Below, piece by piece: positions 9,863-17,953 of a stretch of DNA of 64,000 bases. The stretch is from IMG/VR virus record IMGVR_UViG_3300038856_000064, positions 111,149-175,148 of that record. One strand, given 5' to 3'. The notes beneath the pieces were generated by a model, which searched no databases, was not told the DNA's origin, and saw nothing but the letters and a program-made list of their open reading frames with translations. The translations under genes and the position numbers were made by a program. This DNA comes from a virus. Each line of letters opens with the position of its first letter. Positions within the stretch are counted from its first letter, which is position 1.

Positions 9863-10394
9863 TTTGAACTTCGTTAATTGCCTTCCATTTGCAAATTATA
9901 TATCTCACGTCGCGGAAACCAATTGGTCGGATTGACTCAAGTACATAGCGTGAACCATCAATAGTCGCAGATTGACATTCTTCTACGTGCGGACGAGCTT
10001 CTAGAACTAATGTTGTGGCGACCTCATCCTTGAGTAATTCGATACCGCCCTTGTCGTCGGAATCCCTCGGGCCATGCTTAATCTGTGCTACGTATGTCGC
10101 GTCACGATGCACAAGCTTTACTGCTGGCGTTCTAGTGGTAGAGATCTGATTCGGAGCCATACGCCCACCACGACGATCAAATGGATTGTAACGAAGCGCC
10201 GGCGTACTTGCTTGTAACCCTGATGAGTCAATCGTCTTTTCTGGAGTTAGGTGTAAAACGATATTTCGCCCTAGTGCGAAGAAAGCGCTATCAAAAATAC
10301 CGTGATAGCAATCCTCAAACTCGTTTTGAATTTCAGAAAACGAACCATCATCAGAAGGTGTACCAAGTGGATTAATATCTCTCTTTTCTACCAT
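9855..10394 (-). CDS. Probable head-tail connector (head closure) protein
   Basis: 179 residues, mixed alpha/beta, no signal peptide. It lies in the conserved block between the capsid genes and the tail tube and overlaps the next gene by 8 bp. Head-closure function is suggested by position and size only. Confidence 0.45.
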   Translation of the reverse strand: MVEKRDINPLGTPSDDGSFSEIQNEFEDCYHGIFDSAFFALGRNIVLHLTPEKTIDSSGLQASTPALRYNPFDRRGGRMAPNQISTTRTPAVKLVHRDATYVAQIKHGPRDSDDKGGIELLKDEVATTLVLEARPHVEECQSATIDGSRYVLESIRPIGFRDVRYIICKWKAINEVQNG

Positions 10395-10404
10395 CGTGGC
10401 CCCC

Positions 10405-10956
10405 TTATCTAATATTAAGTCTAATTCTACACCAACCCGCCGTCGGAATTATAACTGGTTCTGGATTGACGATATATTCTACACCGCCTACCCTCATAGA
10501 TGATGTCGCCCCTTGTGCCCCAGGAACCTTAATAGTCGGATCATTTAGAGAACTGTCAAATGTCCCTATTCTCTTGCTACTCCATGTCGTATTTGCTGTG
10601 ATTAAGCCGGAGGGGGCAAGATATGCTGGCGCGCCGGGGCGGATTGCGTTTGGATCAACATGAGGATGTATCGCGTTTGTAACAACCACACCTAGAATGA
10701 TGTATGGGTAGGATGTAAATGGTGGATAGGCCCTATGCGTATTCCATGGGACTACTGCGCGAGATAAATCGACCTCTTCTTGATCGTGTTGCTGCATACC
10801 AAGAGGAACGGTATTACTATCTGGATTAGGCTCATAGACCGCATATTGGATGCCGCTAAGGGTAGCTAATGACAGGATACCCCCACGCTCGACCTGGAAC
10901 GGGTTTGTGAACTGAACTCTTGTATCAAAGATTTGTTGTTCTGGTCCGATTGCCAT
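10405..10956 (-). CDS. Decoration-like structural protein (paralogue of 14980-15462)
   Basis: 183 residues, beta-rich. The stretch RPGAPAYLAPSGLITANTTW resembles AAGQPAYLAPNGNIGNGNLT in the decoration-like protein just upstream of the capsid gene, so the two share a module. A second capsid or neck surface protein is the simplest reading. It is separated from its neighbours by 8-10 bp within the connector operon. Confidence 0.5.
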   Translation of the reverse strand: MAIGPEQQIFDTRVQFTNPFQVERGGILSLATLSGIQYAVYEPNPDSNTVPLGMQQHDQEEVDLSRAVVPWNTHRAYPPFTSYPYIILGVVVTNAIHPHVDPNAIRPGAPAYLAPSGLITANTTWSSKRIGTFDSSLNDPTIKVPGAQGATSSMRVGGVEYIVNPEPVIIPTAGWCRIRLNIR

Positions 10957-10964
10957 TGACTAAC

Positions 10965-11297
10965 CTAACAGTTGTACTTAATAAACTTGCGTAACTTTCT
11001 ACGACGTGACTCATTTGATCTTCTAGATGTAAAACCGAATGCCTTACATAAGTCACACATTTGATCCCAGGATAGCGAACGAATCTGGGAAAACGTAAAA
11101 GTGATATTTGGAAACTCGCGTCCAGGAAACATCTTCTCTAGCGTGCGCTTAGAATATGGAACCTGAATTAATGTGCCTCTATAAGCCTTATATGTCTCCC
11201 AAGGAACCTTAACTGGATCATAACGCTCAAGATAGCCATAGATCCTTTTCCCATCAATAATCGTTGAGCCATATGGATATGAAAAATGTACGAGCAT
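10965..11297 (-). CDS. Hypothetical basic protein of the connector operon
   Basis: 110 residues. The last 25 are rich in Arg/Lys/Ser (RRSNESRRRKLRKFIK) and the final residue is Cys. It abuts the 312-residue connector gene (stop and start 1 bp apart), so it is translationally coupled. The sequence gives no family. Confidence 0.5.
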   Translation of the reverse strand: MLVHFSYPYGSTIIDGKRIYGYLERYDPVKVPWETYKAYRGTLIQVPYSKRTLEKMFPGREFPNITFTFSQIRSLSWDQMCDLCKAFGFTSRRSNESRRRKLRKFIKYNC

Positions 11298-12236
11298 CTA
11301 GCAAATTCCGTAGCCACCTGTGTTATTGCCATAGCCGCCATAACGAGGTATAGTAACATCGCGTCCGGATGCCCCGGCAAGCCTCCAGCGAAGATCGGAG
11401 ATTGCTTTACTCAATTCCTCACGGATAGCCGTAAGATTGAATTTGGTCATATCTGCACGATGACTAAGGCGACCAACAGCCTTAGAGATGCTAACACCAT
11501 CTGCGTTGGTTGAAGACACTCCGTCGCTAGCAATGCCAACAAGCCCGCTACCAAACGAACCGGCGGTAACTTGATTTAATCTAGCGAGAGCAGTTGACTC
11601 TCCGGTTAATAGAATCTCTTCCATTTGTAGCACTAATATATCTGCATATGGATCAGTGCTTGGGTCGATAGTTCCATTTTCTAAATTAAGAGTTAAAACG
11701 GGGGTAGAGGCTCTTGAGTTAAATGCGATAAGCCAAATATAATAGCTTTGTTCAGATAGTCTCACTAATGCTAGACGACGATTTACTCGACTGATAGCTT
11801 TTTTGAGTGTACGGCGCATAAGACCATCTACAAAAATAAGACCATCGGGATCCCCAACATCGATGCGAACCCTGTCAAATAAACTCTCAACATTATTGTC
11901 TGCTGGACTCTGAAATGATGTGGCTAATGTTGCGTCAGCTACACAGAATAATTCGGTCGACTGCCCACTCGTTGACGTGGTGGTTATATCCCAAACGATA
12001 CTCCAATTCTCGCCTAGTTGATATCCAGCGGGGATGATCGCTCCAGATGCAGTATATACACCAACATCAATCTTGGTCCCAACAGTTTCTGTTACTGCCT
12101 CTATTCCGGCGGGATCAAAAATCCTAAATCTAATATCAGTCGGATCTAATGATGCGCCATTTTGGCCAGCCGTTACATAGATATCTAGCTCTGTCGCGGC
12201 GGTACCAACTGTTAGAATTTTTCCGTCTTGTGACAT
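11298..12236 (-). CDS. Head-tail adaptor-like structural protein
   Basis: 312 residues. Residues 1-105 are beta-rich and Ig-like; the later part is helical, as in head-tail adaptors (gp6-like); the C-terminus is Gly/Tyr/Asn-rich (RYGGYGNNTGGYGIC). It is preceded by GGAGG and by a candidate late promoter at 12265-12276. The fold assignment is inferred from pattern and gene order. Confidence 0.5.
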   Translation of the reverse strand: MSQDGKILTVGTAATELDIYVTAGQNGASLDPTDIRFRIFDPAGIEAVTETVGTKIDVGVYTASGAIIPAGYQLGENWSIVWDITTTSTSGQSTELFCVADATLATSFQSPADNNVESLFDRVRIDVGDPDGLIFVDGLMRRTLKKAISRVNRRLALVRLSEQSYYIWLIAFNSRASTPVLTLNLENGTIDPSTDPYADILVLQMEEILLTGESTALARLNQVTAGSFGSGLVGIASDGVSSTNADGVSISKAVGRLSHRADMTKFNLTAIREELSKAISDLRWRLAGASGRDVTIPRYGGYGNNTGGYGIC

Positions 12237-12264
12237 CGAGCCTCCTTGATAAACTGGTTACTAA

Positions 12265-12276
12265 ATAATACACTAA
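12265..12276 (-). promoter_or_regulatory. Candidate late promoter TTAGTGTATTAT
   Basis: Minus-strand TTAGTGTATTAT lies about 30 bases before ATG 12236 and right after the stop of the inserted homing-type gene. It would restore transcription of the connector operon downstream of that insertion. Confidence 0.45.
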
Positions 12277-13806
12277 TTATCGAATAATAAATTCCCACCT
12301 CTGCTTTGGTGGAACTATAACCTTAATAAGACCCAGAGAATTCGCATAATTTGACTCAGACTGGCCAGCAGGAACTCTACACTTACTTTTGTGATATTCG
12401 TTACCCTCTTGATCGATATAGATATAATCGGACCTCATTTTATTATCAACTAGAATAAAATTACAGGCTTTATAGAGGGTGCCGCCATGATGGCGAGGGT
12501 CGTGCCAACTTACTACCTTACCGCGATAACCTGTCTTCTTTAACCATCTTAAGGACCTGGCAACCATCCATGAGGTCGTATTATTGTATGGGTGCGGCAA
12601 TCTAACTCTGTCAAAAATAGCGCAACGATTGAGACAAACCGACTTTTCATGAGGATTGGCGACACCGCCAAATGTCACGACACCACAAAGTATATCGTTA
12701 TAGTAAAACCCAAGACGATGCTTGTCACGTCCAGACGCCGACTTGAGATAATGTACGCGACGCAGAAAATCGTCTGCTATAACCTTATTTATTTCCCTAA
12801 CCTCAAATCTATAGTTATGCTTTATTCGTAAGCAAAGCTTATCCAATACATCATCCTTGCTGGTCAATATTATGTAGTTGAATTGATTGTCTTTATAGTA
12901 TTGAATTTTCTCGGCAAACTTATCTGGCCGCTTGCGCGACTCACCAAGACCGTCATACTCGACCCATAGATCTTGATTTGGTAAGTAAAAGTCACAAGTC
13001 CATTTACGATCTTCACAAACCCTCTTATGCGGTTCGTAATCAATAAAATTCTGGTACAACAAATCAGCCAATCGCTTCTCTTCTATGGAGTCATAAAATG
13101 TATTATCATTACCTAGTTGCCTTTTATCGACATCGATATTAGCCAACTCAAGTATTTCCTTCCAGCTCTTGTTTGGGAAACGCTTATAATAACACGAATT
13201 ATTAATATTCTGATTAGAAGATAACTCCTCGTGTTTTAAACGACCTAGTAACTCATTGTCTGTTTTCTTAACGCCAGATCGTGATACCTCAAGCCCCGCC
13301 TCCCTCAATGCATTTGGCCAACTACCGAATTTTCTACGTATTGTTTCAGCACTATACAATGTATTCGCCTGTTTATATTTTTCAATAGTTAGTATTCCGT
13401 CACACTCCTTCGATGCACTTATTAGAGCTTCAACTAATTCCTTTTTTGTTGAGCCATATACCCTATTTGGCTTAATCCCAGCAATTTGAAGTCCCTTAAC
13501 CCAACTACCGAAATGCCTTTCTACTGCCGTAAGCTTTACCCCTCCCTCTACCCTAAATAAGTCTGAATTATTGCTACCAGTTTTATCATAGAAGTCTCTA
13601 ATGGCTTGTATTACCTCCTCATCTGTATAATTTTTTCTAGATGTAGGTAACCCTGCCTCTACCACAGCATTATTCCAACTACCAAACTCTTTATTCACTA
13701 TGAAGCGACTATATTTAGTATCAGCTTCATCATATAGCTTTCGAGTAATTTTACCATGCTGACTAAAAACACCTTTAATGTCCGATATTATTTCTTGTTT
13801 ACTCAT
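12277..13806 (-). CDS. Homing-type nuclease fused to Mom-like acetyltransferase domain
   Basis: 509 residues with three parts. Residues 1-225 hold four repeats of the homing-endonuclease-associated type (FGSWNNAVVEAGL at 41, FGSWVKGLQIAGI at 99, FGSWPNALREAGL at 160, and a weaker copy at 214). Residues about 238-325 look like a Vsr/PD-(D/E)XK nuclease (E242, D272, E283 and D285 in CDFYLPNQDLWVEYDG). Residues about 345-455 resemble the phage Mom GNAT fold (NTTSWMVARSLRWLKKTG, VVSWHDPRHHGGTLYKACNF). It sits alone between the capsid terminator and the connector operon, so it looks like a mobile gene dropped into the structural operon. The domains are recognised from motifs; the activity is inferred. 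Confidence 0.7.
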   Translation of the reverse strand: MSKQEIISDIKGVFSQHGKITRKLYDEADTKYSRFIVNKEFGSWNNAVVEAGLPTSRKNYTDEEVIQAIRDFYDKTGSNNSDLFRVEGGVKLTAVERHFGSWVKGLQIAGIKPNRVYGSTKKELVEALISASKECDGILTIEKYKQANTLYSAETIRRKFGSWPNALREAGLEVSRSGVKKTDNELLGRLKHEELSSNQNINNSCYYKRFPNKSWKEILELANIDVDKRQLGNDNTFYDSIEEKRLADLLYQNFIDYEPHKRVCEDRKWTCDFYLPNQDLWVEYDGLGESRKRPDKFAEKIQYYKDNQFNYIILTSKDDVLDKLCLRIKHNYRFEVREINKVIADDFLRRVHYLKSASGRDKHRLGFYYNDILCGVVTFGGVANPHEKSVCLNRCAIFDRVRLPHPYNNTTSWMVARSLRWLKKTGYRGKVVSWHDPRHHGGTLYKACNFILVDNKMRSDYIYIDQEGNEYHKSKCRVPAGQSESNYANSLGLIKVIVPPKQRWEFIIR

Positions 13807-13861
13807 ACTAATATTATGTGTCTAGAAGTAATAATCGTGCTCTCTAATTGGCATAGACAGG

Positions 13862-13896
13862 CTAAAAGAAAAGGGCTGGCCTGGCCAGCCCCTAAC
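13862..13896 (-). terminator. Intrinsic terminator after major capsid gene
   Basis: The minus strand reads GGGGCTGG, loop CCAGG, CCAGCCC, then TTTTCTTTT. It directly follows the capsid gene stop and separates it from the homing-type gene. Confidence 0.85.
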
Positions 13897-13928
13897 TTCA
13901 TATAAGCTACCGACTTAGGATATAAATC

Positions 13929-14960
13929 CTAGAAGGCCCCCAAGAGCACCCGGCGGTTGTCAAGACATGCGAAACCATGACGCATCCAGCCAAAGATACC
14001 CATGCGCTGGTATCTGGTGAGTGCATCGTCATCGTATACCTCAAGCTCTTCCTTGATTGGCATGACAAAGGAATCGTCTGCTTCACTAAGGTCAAGACCA
14101 ACACAGAACTGTTCGGTGTTGTTTGGCTTAGTTAGACTGAGAACAGTCTCTAGGAAGGCATCGTATTCTTGGTCCTGACCAAACTCGGTCATTGCGTGCA
14201 TGATGACACCGTAGATTTCTGCAAGACCCTTTTCAGAGCTTGTAAAGATCTCGCGACGAGTAAACTCATCGACACGGCTTGCGTCCCATGCTCGGACGTG
14301 CTCCATTGCTTCTAGAGAAACGTAGAGGTCGGTTAGACGCCCTGCGTTTCCGTTACCACCAGCACCACGAGTCATCGCTGTGTGCATACGGCTTACTAGT
14401 TCCTTGGTGAATTCACCAGGATTTGGCGACGTGGTTAGGGTATTGACAGATCCTGTAAATACCGCAGTGCCACTTGCTCCTACGACCAGACCACGGTCCG
14501 CTGCTGCGGCGAGGATAGTGCGCCAGCCATCAGAGTTGATCTTGCGAACAAAACCAGCCTCAAATACCTGTAGTGCGCGCTTGACTACGTCCCAACGTGC
14601 TTCCTTCATAAATTTGATATCCCAATCAATTGAGTTACCAATCTTGAAGGTAGGAACGTTGATCTCACTTGCTTCTACTCGACGTTCTGGCAGACGACCC
14701 TGCTCAGCTAGAGTATAAGCTGTGTAAGTGTCCTCATCACCCGGACGAACAAAGTCTAGCGGATAACTAGCCGTTGCTCCGTAAGGAATGACCTGTGGAG
14801 TATAGATATCACCCAAGTTGTCAGCATCAAAGATGCCTCGACGTAGGGGTGCAACTAATTCCTGTGCGAACGACTTTCGTGCAGCCTCTGACATGCCCTG
14901 ATCGCGGGAGGCCATCGCACGTAGAAGCGTTAGCATCTGCTCATCTTGCTTCTCATACAT
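13929..14960 (-). CDS. Major capsid protein (HK97 fold)
   Basis: 343 residues. The gene order scaffold, decoration protein, then this gene, ended by a strong terminator, is that of a major capsid gene. The sequence has the expected look: helical N-terminal arm, then alpha/beta with a long helix (MKEARWDVVKRALQVFEAGF) and a Gly/Thr-rich loop. A GGAGG site precedes ATG 14960. No cleavage site was located, but a protease gene is present upstream. The identity is strongly supported by order and size. Confidence 0.8.
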   Translation of the reverse strand: MYEKQDEQMLTLLRAMASRDQGMSEAARKSFAQELVAPLRRGIFDADNLGDIYTPQVIPYGATASYPLDFVRPGDEDTYTAYTLAEQGRLPERRVEASEINVPTFKIGNSIDWDIKFMKEARWDVVKRALQVFEAGFVRKINSDGWRTILAAAADRGLVVGASGTAVFTGSVNTLTTSPNPGEFTKELVSRMHTAMTRGAGGNGNAGRLTDLYVSLEAMEHVRAWDASRVDEFTRREIFTSSEKGLAEIYGVIMHAMTEFGQDQEYDAFLETVLSLTKPNNTEQFCVGLDLSEADDSFVMPIKEELEVYDDDALTRYQRMGIFGWMRHGFACLDNRRVLLGAF

Positions 14961-14979
14961 AACTTTTTACCTCCGTTGA

Positions 14980-15462
14980 TTATTGTAGTTCGATTCGAAC
15001 TTTTGCGAAGCCATCGGAATCAACAGCGCTCATAAACTGACCAACACGAGTGTGATCACTTAGTGCTCCGGATGGCGTCAAGTTACCATTACCAATGTTT
15101 CCATTAGGTGCTAGGTAAGCTGGCTGACCCGCAGCAATCGCTACACCACCGTTCGCTACGACCAAATCTGTCTGTAGCTCACCACGGCGAAGTAACGTTA
15201 CAACAGTGCCAATGTCGGCAGTGTCGTACTGAGAACGCTCAAGTTCTTTAGCATAGTTGAACTCTTCACGAGTATTGAGTAGGACGCCCATCGGATAGAT
15301 ACCAGATCCATCACCAGCAGCAATCTGCACGGCTCCTACAACATCCACCTTACCAGCGACACCAGATGCTACAACTAGAGTGCCCGGCTCTGCCGCGCGA
15401 TCTAGGATAAACTGCATCGTGGTTTCGTGACGGTGGCTTAAGCCTCCACTTTTCAATGACAT
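14980..15462 (-). CDS. Capsid decoration / head stabilisation protein
   Basis: 160 residues, beta-rich and Gly/Ala-rich (for example GGVAIAAGQPAYLAPNGNIG), similar to small capsid decoration proteins encoded directly before the major capsid gene. It begins 2 bp after the scaffold stop and has a GGAGG site. It shares a module with the gene at 10405-10956. Confidence 0.6.
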   Translation of the reverse strand: MSLKSGGLSHRHETTMQFILDRAAEPGTLVVASGVAGKVDVVGAVQIAAGDGSGIYPMGVLLNTREEFNYAKELERSQYDTADIGTVVTLLRRGELQTDLVVANGGVAIAAGQPAYLAPNGNIGNGNLTPSGALSDHTRVGQFMSAVDSDGFAKVRIELQ

Positions 15463-15464
15463 AA

Positions 15465-16388
15465 TTAGTCCTCCTTGCCTTTCTTGTTGTCGAGAAGGCT
15501 GGCCACTAGCTGACCCATTGGCGACTCGCCATTACTTCCCTCGTCAGCGCTTGCGCCAGCAAGGTTCGGCTCATTGACCTCTTCGAACAATGCTTCGAGG
15601 TCCGCACTAGCCGCTAGGCGTGAGCGTGGAACGCGAGGCATGTCAGCGGGAGCGCGACCATTACGTGGGCGGAGAACCGCACCGCGATCATCGATCGAAG
15701 TCTCGCGATCAGAAGGCGAAAGTAGTCCAGCCTCAGCATCTTCTGCTGCCTTAGACTCTTCTTTCTTATCTTTGTCCTTCTTGTTCTTGAGTTCAAGCAT
15801 TTTCTTTGCAAAAAGCTTCTTCTCGTCTAGCCACTCATTATAAAGTTCGTCAGTGGCTTTGGCTAGGCCAGCCTTAACAAACTTGTCGACCTCGTCGTCT
15901 TCGAGACCGAGCAACTCAGCAAAGAGATACTCAATTTCGCGCGTGCGAAGATCCTGCTTAATTGAATTCAGCTCTGCTTTAAGGGCAGTGTTCTCTTCAA
16001 TCAAATTCGTGTCTGCCTCAACATCCTTGTTCTCGACAAGTGCATTGGCCACTGCCTTGCGACTATCCGCAATCCAAGCGATCTTAGCCGCCCAAACTGC
16101 ATCACCGGCACCATCCTTGACATCTAGAGCGCGATCGATACGTGCGATCTCTTCTGGGGTGTCTTGGGTTGCACCTGCATAGGCTGTGTCAACGGCTGCA
16201 CGAATCTGTTCTAGAGCACTCTTAGCTTCAGCAAGCTCATTCTCTAGGGCTACCTTACGGGCTTGTGCGGATTGTAGATCTGCCTCAGTGCGCTTTGCAG
16301 CTTCAGCGCGATCACGCGCCTCTAGTGCTTCAGCAACTCCCTGAGCGATATCATCCTTGCTCGCGGCAGCGCGGTTTAGATCGTTCAT
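15465..16388 (-). CDS. Nested scaffold protein (internal in-frame start)
   Basis: An in-frame ATG at 16388 is preceded by GGAGG with a five-base spacer (16394-16398), as good a ribosome-binding site as any in the operon. It would give a 307-residue protein that is only the coiled-coil scaffold, like Nu3 nested in lambda gene C. The site and frame are seen; use of the site is inferred. Confidence 0.65.
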   Translation of the reverse strand: MNDLNRAAASKDDIAQGVAEALEARDRAEAAKRTEADLQSAQARKVALENELAEAKSALEQIRAAVDTAYAGATQDTPEEIARIDRALDVKDGAGDAVWAAKIAWIADSRKAVANALVENKDVEADTNLIEENTALKAELNSIKQDLRTREIEYLFAELLGLEDDEVDKFVKAGLAKATDELYNEWLDEKKLFAKKMLELKNKKDKDKKEESKAAEDAEAGLLSPSDRETSIDDRGAVLRPRNGRAPADMPRVPRSRLAASADLEALFEEVNEPNLAGASADEGSNGESPMGQLVASLLDNKKGKED

Positions 16389-17219
16389 GTTAACCTCCGT
16401 GGTTGATTCATTACTAAACAACGTTGTTTGTGTAACGACTTGATCCTGACCCAAGCCATCACTTTTTGCTTCGACTAACTCCACTTCGGCAAGCGGGTCA
16501 AAAGCAAAATGATTGAGAATTAATGAGCGCTTATTTGCTGGACGATCAACAAAGGCTACACCGCCAAAGCTGACTCCAGATAGTGCTCTACCGATACGCA
16601 TACCGCTATATTTGCCAGTACCACCATTAGCTCTAAGGTGTCGCTCCAGGAAAGCGGTTTCTGGCTTGCGGGCAATGCGGTCAAACAACTCTCCAGATTG
16701 GGTGTAAAACCCATAATCGTAGTCGTCAAACCAACATTCCATTGATACGAAAAGATCGCCCTTCTCAATGCGAGAGACGATCTCTTCCGCTGTACTTTTA
16801 ATATGTGGTAGGTGATGCCAAACAACACCTTGAATAACTAATTCTATGGGCTGATCATTAATCTCGTCAGCAGTTAGGGCATTACCATCTAGATCACGAG
16901 CTTCCACGGCATACATAGCACCAAGGATTTTTTCGTCTCTATGCTGCCAATTAATTGGCTTCAAAATCGGAGTAGAAATAGCGCGTTTTAATTCGTCGCG
17001 CAGAAATCCATCGTCATTATCGTTAAGCCCTTCACTTACTAAGACCGCCTCAACGTGCAATAAATCAGCCTGACCTTGTAGCTCATCAACACTTGTCTCT
17101 AGTGTTCGCGAGAGCGTGGATAGTGCAGCGGACGCCTTCTTGTGATTAACTTTAGAAGGTCGTGCCAGCTTTACCTCTCGAAAAGCCAATGCTCGCAATT
17201 TTGGTGTCTTATTTCCCAT
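15465..17219 (-). CDS. Prohead protease fused to scaffold
   Basis: 584 residues. Residues about 1-250 look like a capsid maturation protease (EAVLVSEGLNDNDDGF, PINWQHRDEKILGAMYAVEA, SMECWF and SGVSFGGVAFVDRPAN). Residues about 290-480 are a long acidic coiled coil typical of scaffolds, followed by a disordered tail. An internal ATG with its own strong ribosome-binding site makes a separate scaffold protein (16388). A candidate promoter (17227-17238) ends seven bases before the start codon. The catalytic residues cannot be assigned with certainty. Confidence 0.7.
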   Translation of the reverse strand: MGNKTPKLRALAFREVKLARPSKVNHKKASAALSTLSRTLETSVDELQGQADLLHVEAVLVSEGLNDNDDGFLRDELKRAISTPILKPINWQHRDEKILGAMYAVEARDLDGNALTADEINDQPIELVIQGVVWHHLPHIKSTAEEIVSRIEKGDLFVSMECWFDDYDYGFYTQSGELFDRIARKPETAFLERHLRANGGTGKYSGMRIGRALSGVSFGGVAFVDRPANKRSLILNHFAFDPLAEVELVEAKSDGLGQDQVVTQTTLFSNESTTEVNMNDLNRAAASKDDIAQGVAEALEARDRAEAAKRTEADLQSAQARKVALENELAEAKSALEQIRAAVDTAYAGATQDTPEEIARIDRALDVKDGAGDAVWAAKIAWIADSRKAVANALVENKDVEADTNLIEENTALKAELNSIKQDLRTREIEYLFAELLGLEDDEVDKFVKAGLAKATDELYNEWLDEKKLFAKKMLELKNKKDKDKKEESKAAEDAEAGLLSPSDRETSIDDRGAVLRPRNGRAPADMPRVPRSRLAASADLEALFEEVNEPNLAGASADEGSNGESPMGQLVASLLDNKKGKED

Positions 17220-17226
17220 ACGTATG

Positions 17227-17238
17227 TTTATACACTAA
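17227..17238 (-). promoter_or_regulatory. Candidate late promoter TTAGTGTATAAA
   Basis: Minus-strand TTAGTGTATAAA ends seven bases before ATG 17219, so the protease-scaffold mRNA from this site would be nearly leaderless. Upstream lies a further AT-rich TATAAAG/TATACT stretch. Confidence 0.4.
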
Positions 17239-17281
17239 GAGTATAGACTTTATAAGTGAATTACCTTAATCCTCTAAAAAA

Positions 17282-17503
17282 TCACGACTCTTCAGTGATA
17301 TAAGTATTGCGTTCTGGAACACTTATGTTATTAGGATCGCTAGAATCATTGCGAACCTTATCATAACGCCCCTTCGAGCCAGTTGGAAGAACGACATGAG
17401 CAGCAGTCTTTACGCTACCAACACAAAACGTAATTCGGCGGATTCTATTTAGATCCGGATTCGTTTGACCATCAAATGGGCCTGGATTACTTGAAATTGC
17501 CAT
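17282..17503 (-). CDS. Small hypothetical protein between portal and protease
   Basis: 73 residues, polar, one Cys, no membrane segment. It is ten bases downstream of the 104-residue gene and followed by a candidate promoter. Possibly a minor head protein from position; no family recognised. Confidence 0.5.
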   Translation of the reverse strand: MAISSNPGPFDGQTNPDLNRIRRITFCVGSVKTAAHVVLPTGSKGRYDKVRNDSSDPNNISVPERNTYITEES

Positions 17504-17513
17504 CTTTTATCCC

Positions 17514-17828
17514 CTAGTATTTATCGACGTCCTTACGGAGACGCAAAGTTTTCTCGATCTCTATGCCGTCTGATCCAGCCTCTTTAATAGTTATACTGAT
17601 ATTACAGTGTGAATAATCTGGATCATTAGAACACCACATCTCAACACACTTAAAAGATACTGGTTGTCCGTGGACTAAAAGCATAGTTCCCTCTGGCGTA
17701 CCATCGCTCATTATCATGATCGGCGGTTGCTCTGTTTTGGATTGAGTTAATTCAGCACCTAGAATAGAAACTCTGTCTTGTGCCGCTAAGTCTATAGCCG
17801 ACCTTGACTTATTGATATCTATCGGCAT
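17514..17828 (-). CDS. Small hypothetical protein downstream of portal
   Basis: 104 residues from ATG 17828; its start overlaps the stop of the 41-residue gene (ATGA arrangement). The C-terminal half is beta-rich with three Cys (FKCVEMWCSNDPDYSHC), a possible metal or disulfide cluster. Function unknown. Confidence 0.5.
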   Translation of the reverse strand: MPIDINKSRSAIDLAAQDRVSILGAELTQSKTEQPPIMIMSDGTPEGTMLLVHGQPVSFKCVEMWCSNDPDYSHCNISITIKEAGSDGIEIEKTLRLRKDVDKY

Positions 17829-17953
17829 CACTTATCCTCGTCTTTCTCAAGCGAGTCTTCTGCACCCTTTACAACACCCAGAAGCTTTCCAAGAAACTTA
17901 ATTGCGATACCAATATACTCTTTGGCTTTGCCCAAAATACTAGCTAGTTTCAT
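17828..17953 (-). CDS. 41-residue amphipathic helical peptide
   Basis: Short gene overlapping the portal stop by 14 bp and the next start by 1 bp, so it is tightly coupled. It begins MKLASILGKAKEYIGIAIKF, then LGKLLGVVKGAEDSLEK: Lys spaced every 3-4 residues on a hydrophobic helix, with an acidic tail, like membrane-active peptides (phenol-soluble modulin type) or small holins. The frame and helix pattern are seen; membrane action is inferred. Confidence 0.5.
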   Translation of the reverse strand: MKLASILGKAKEYIGIAIKFLGKLLGVVKGAEDSLEKDEDK

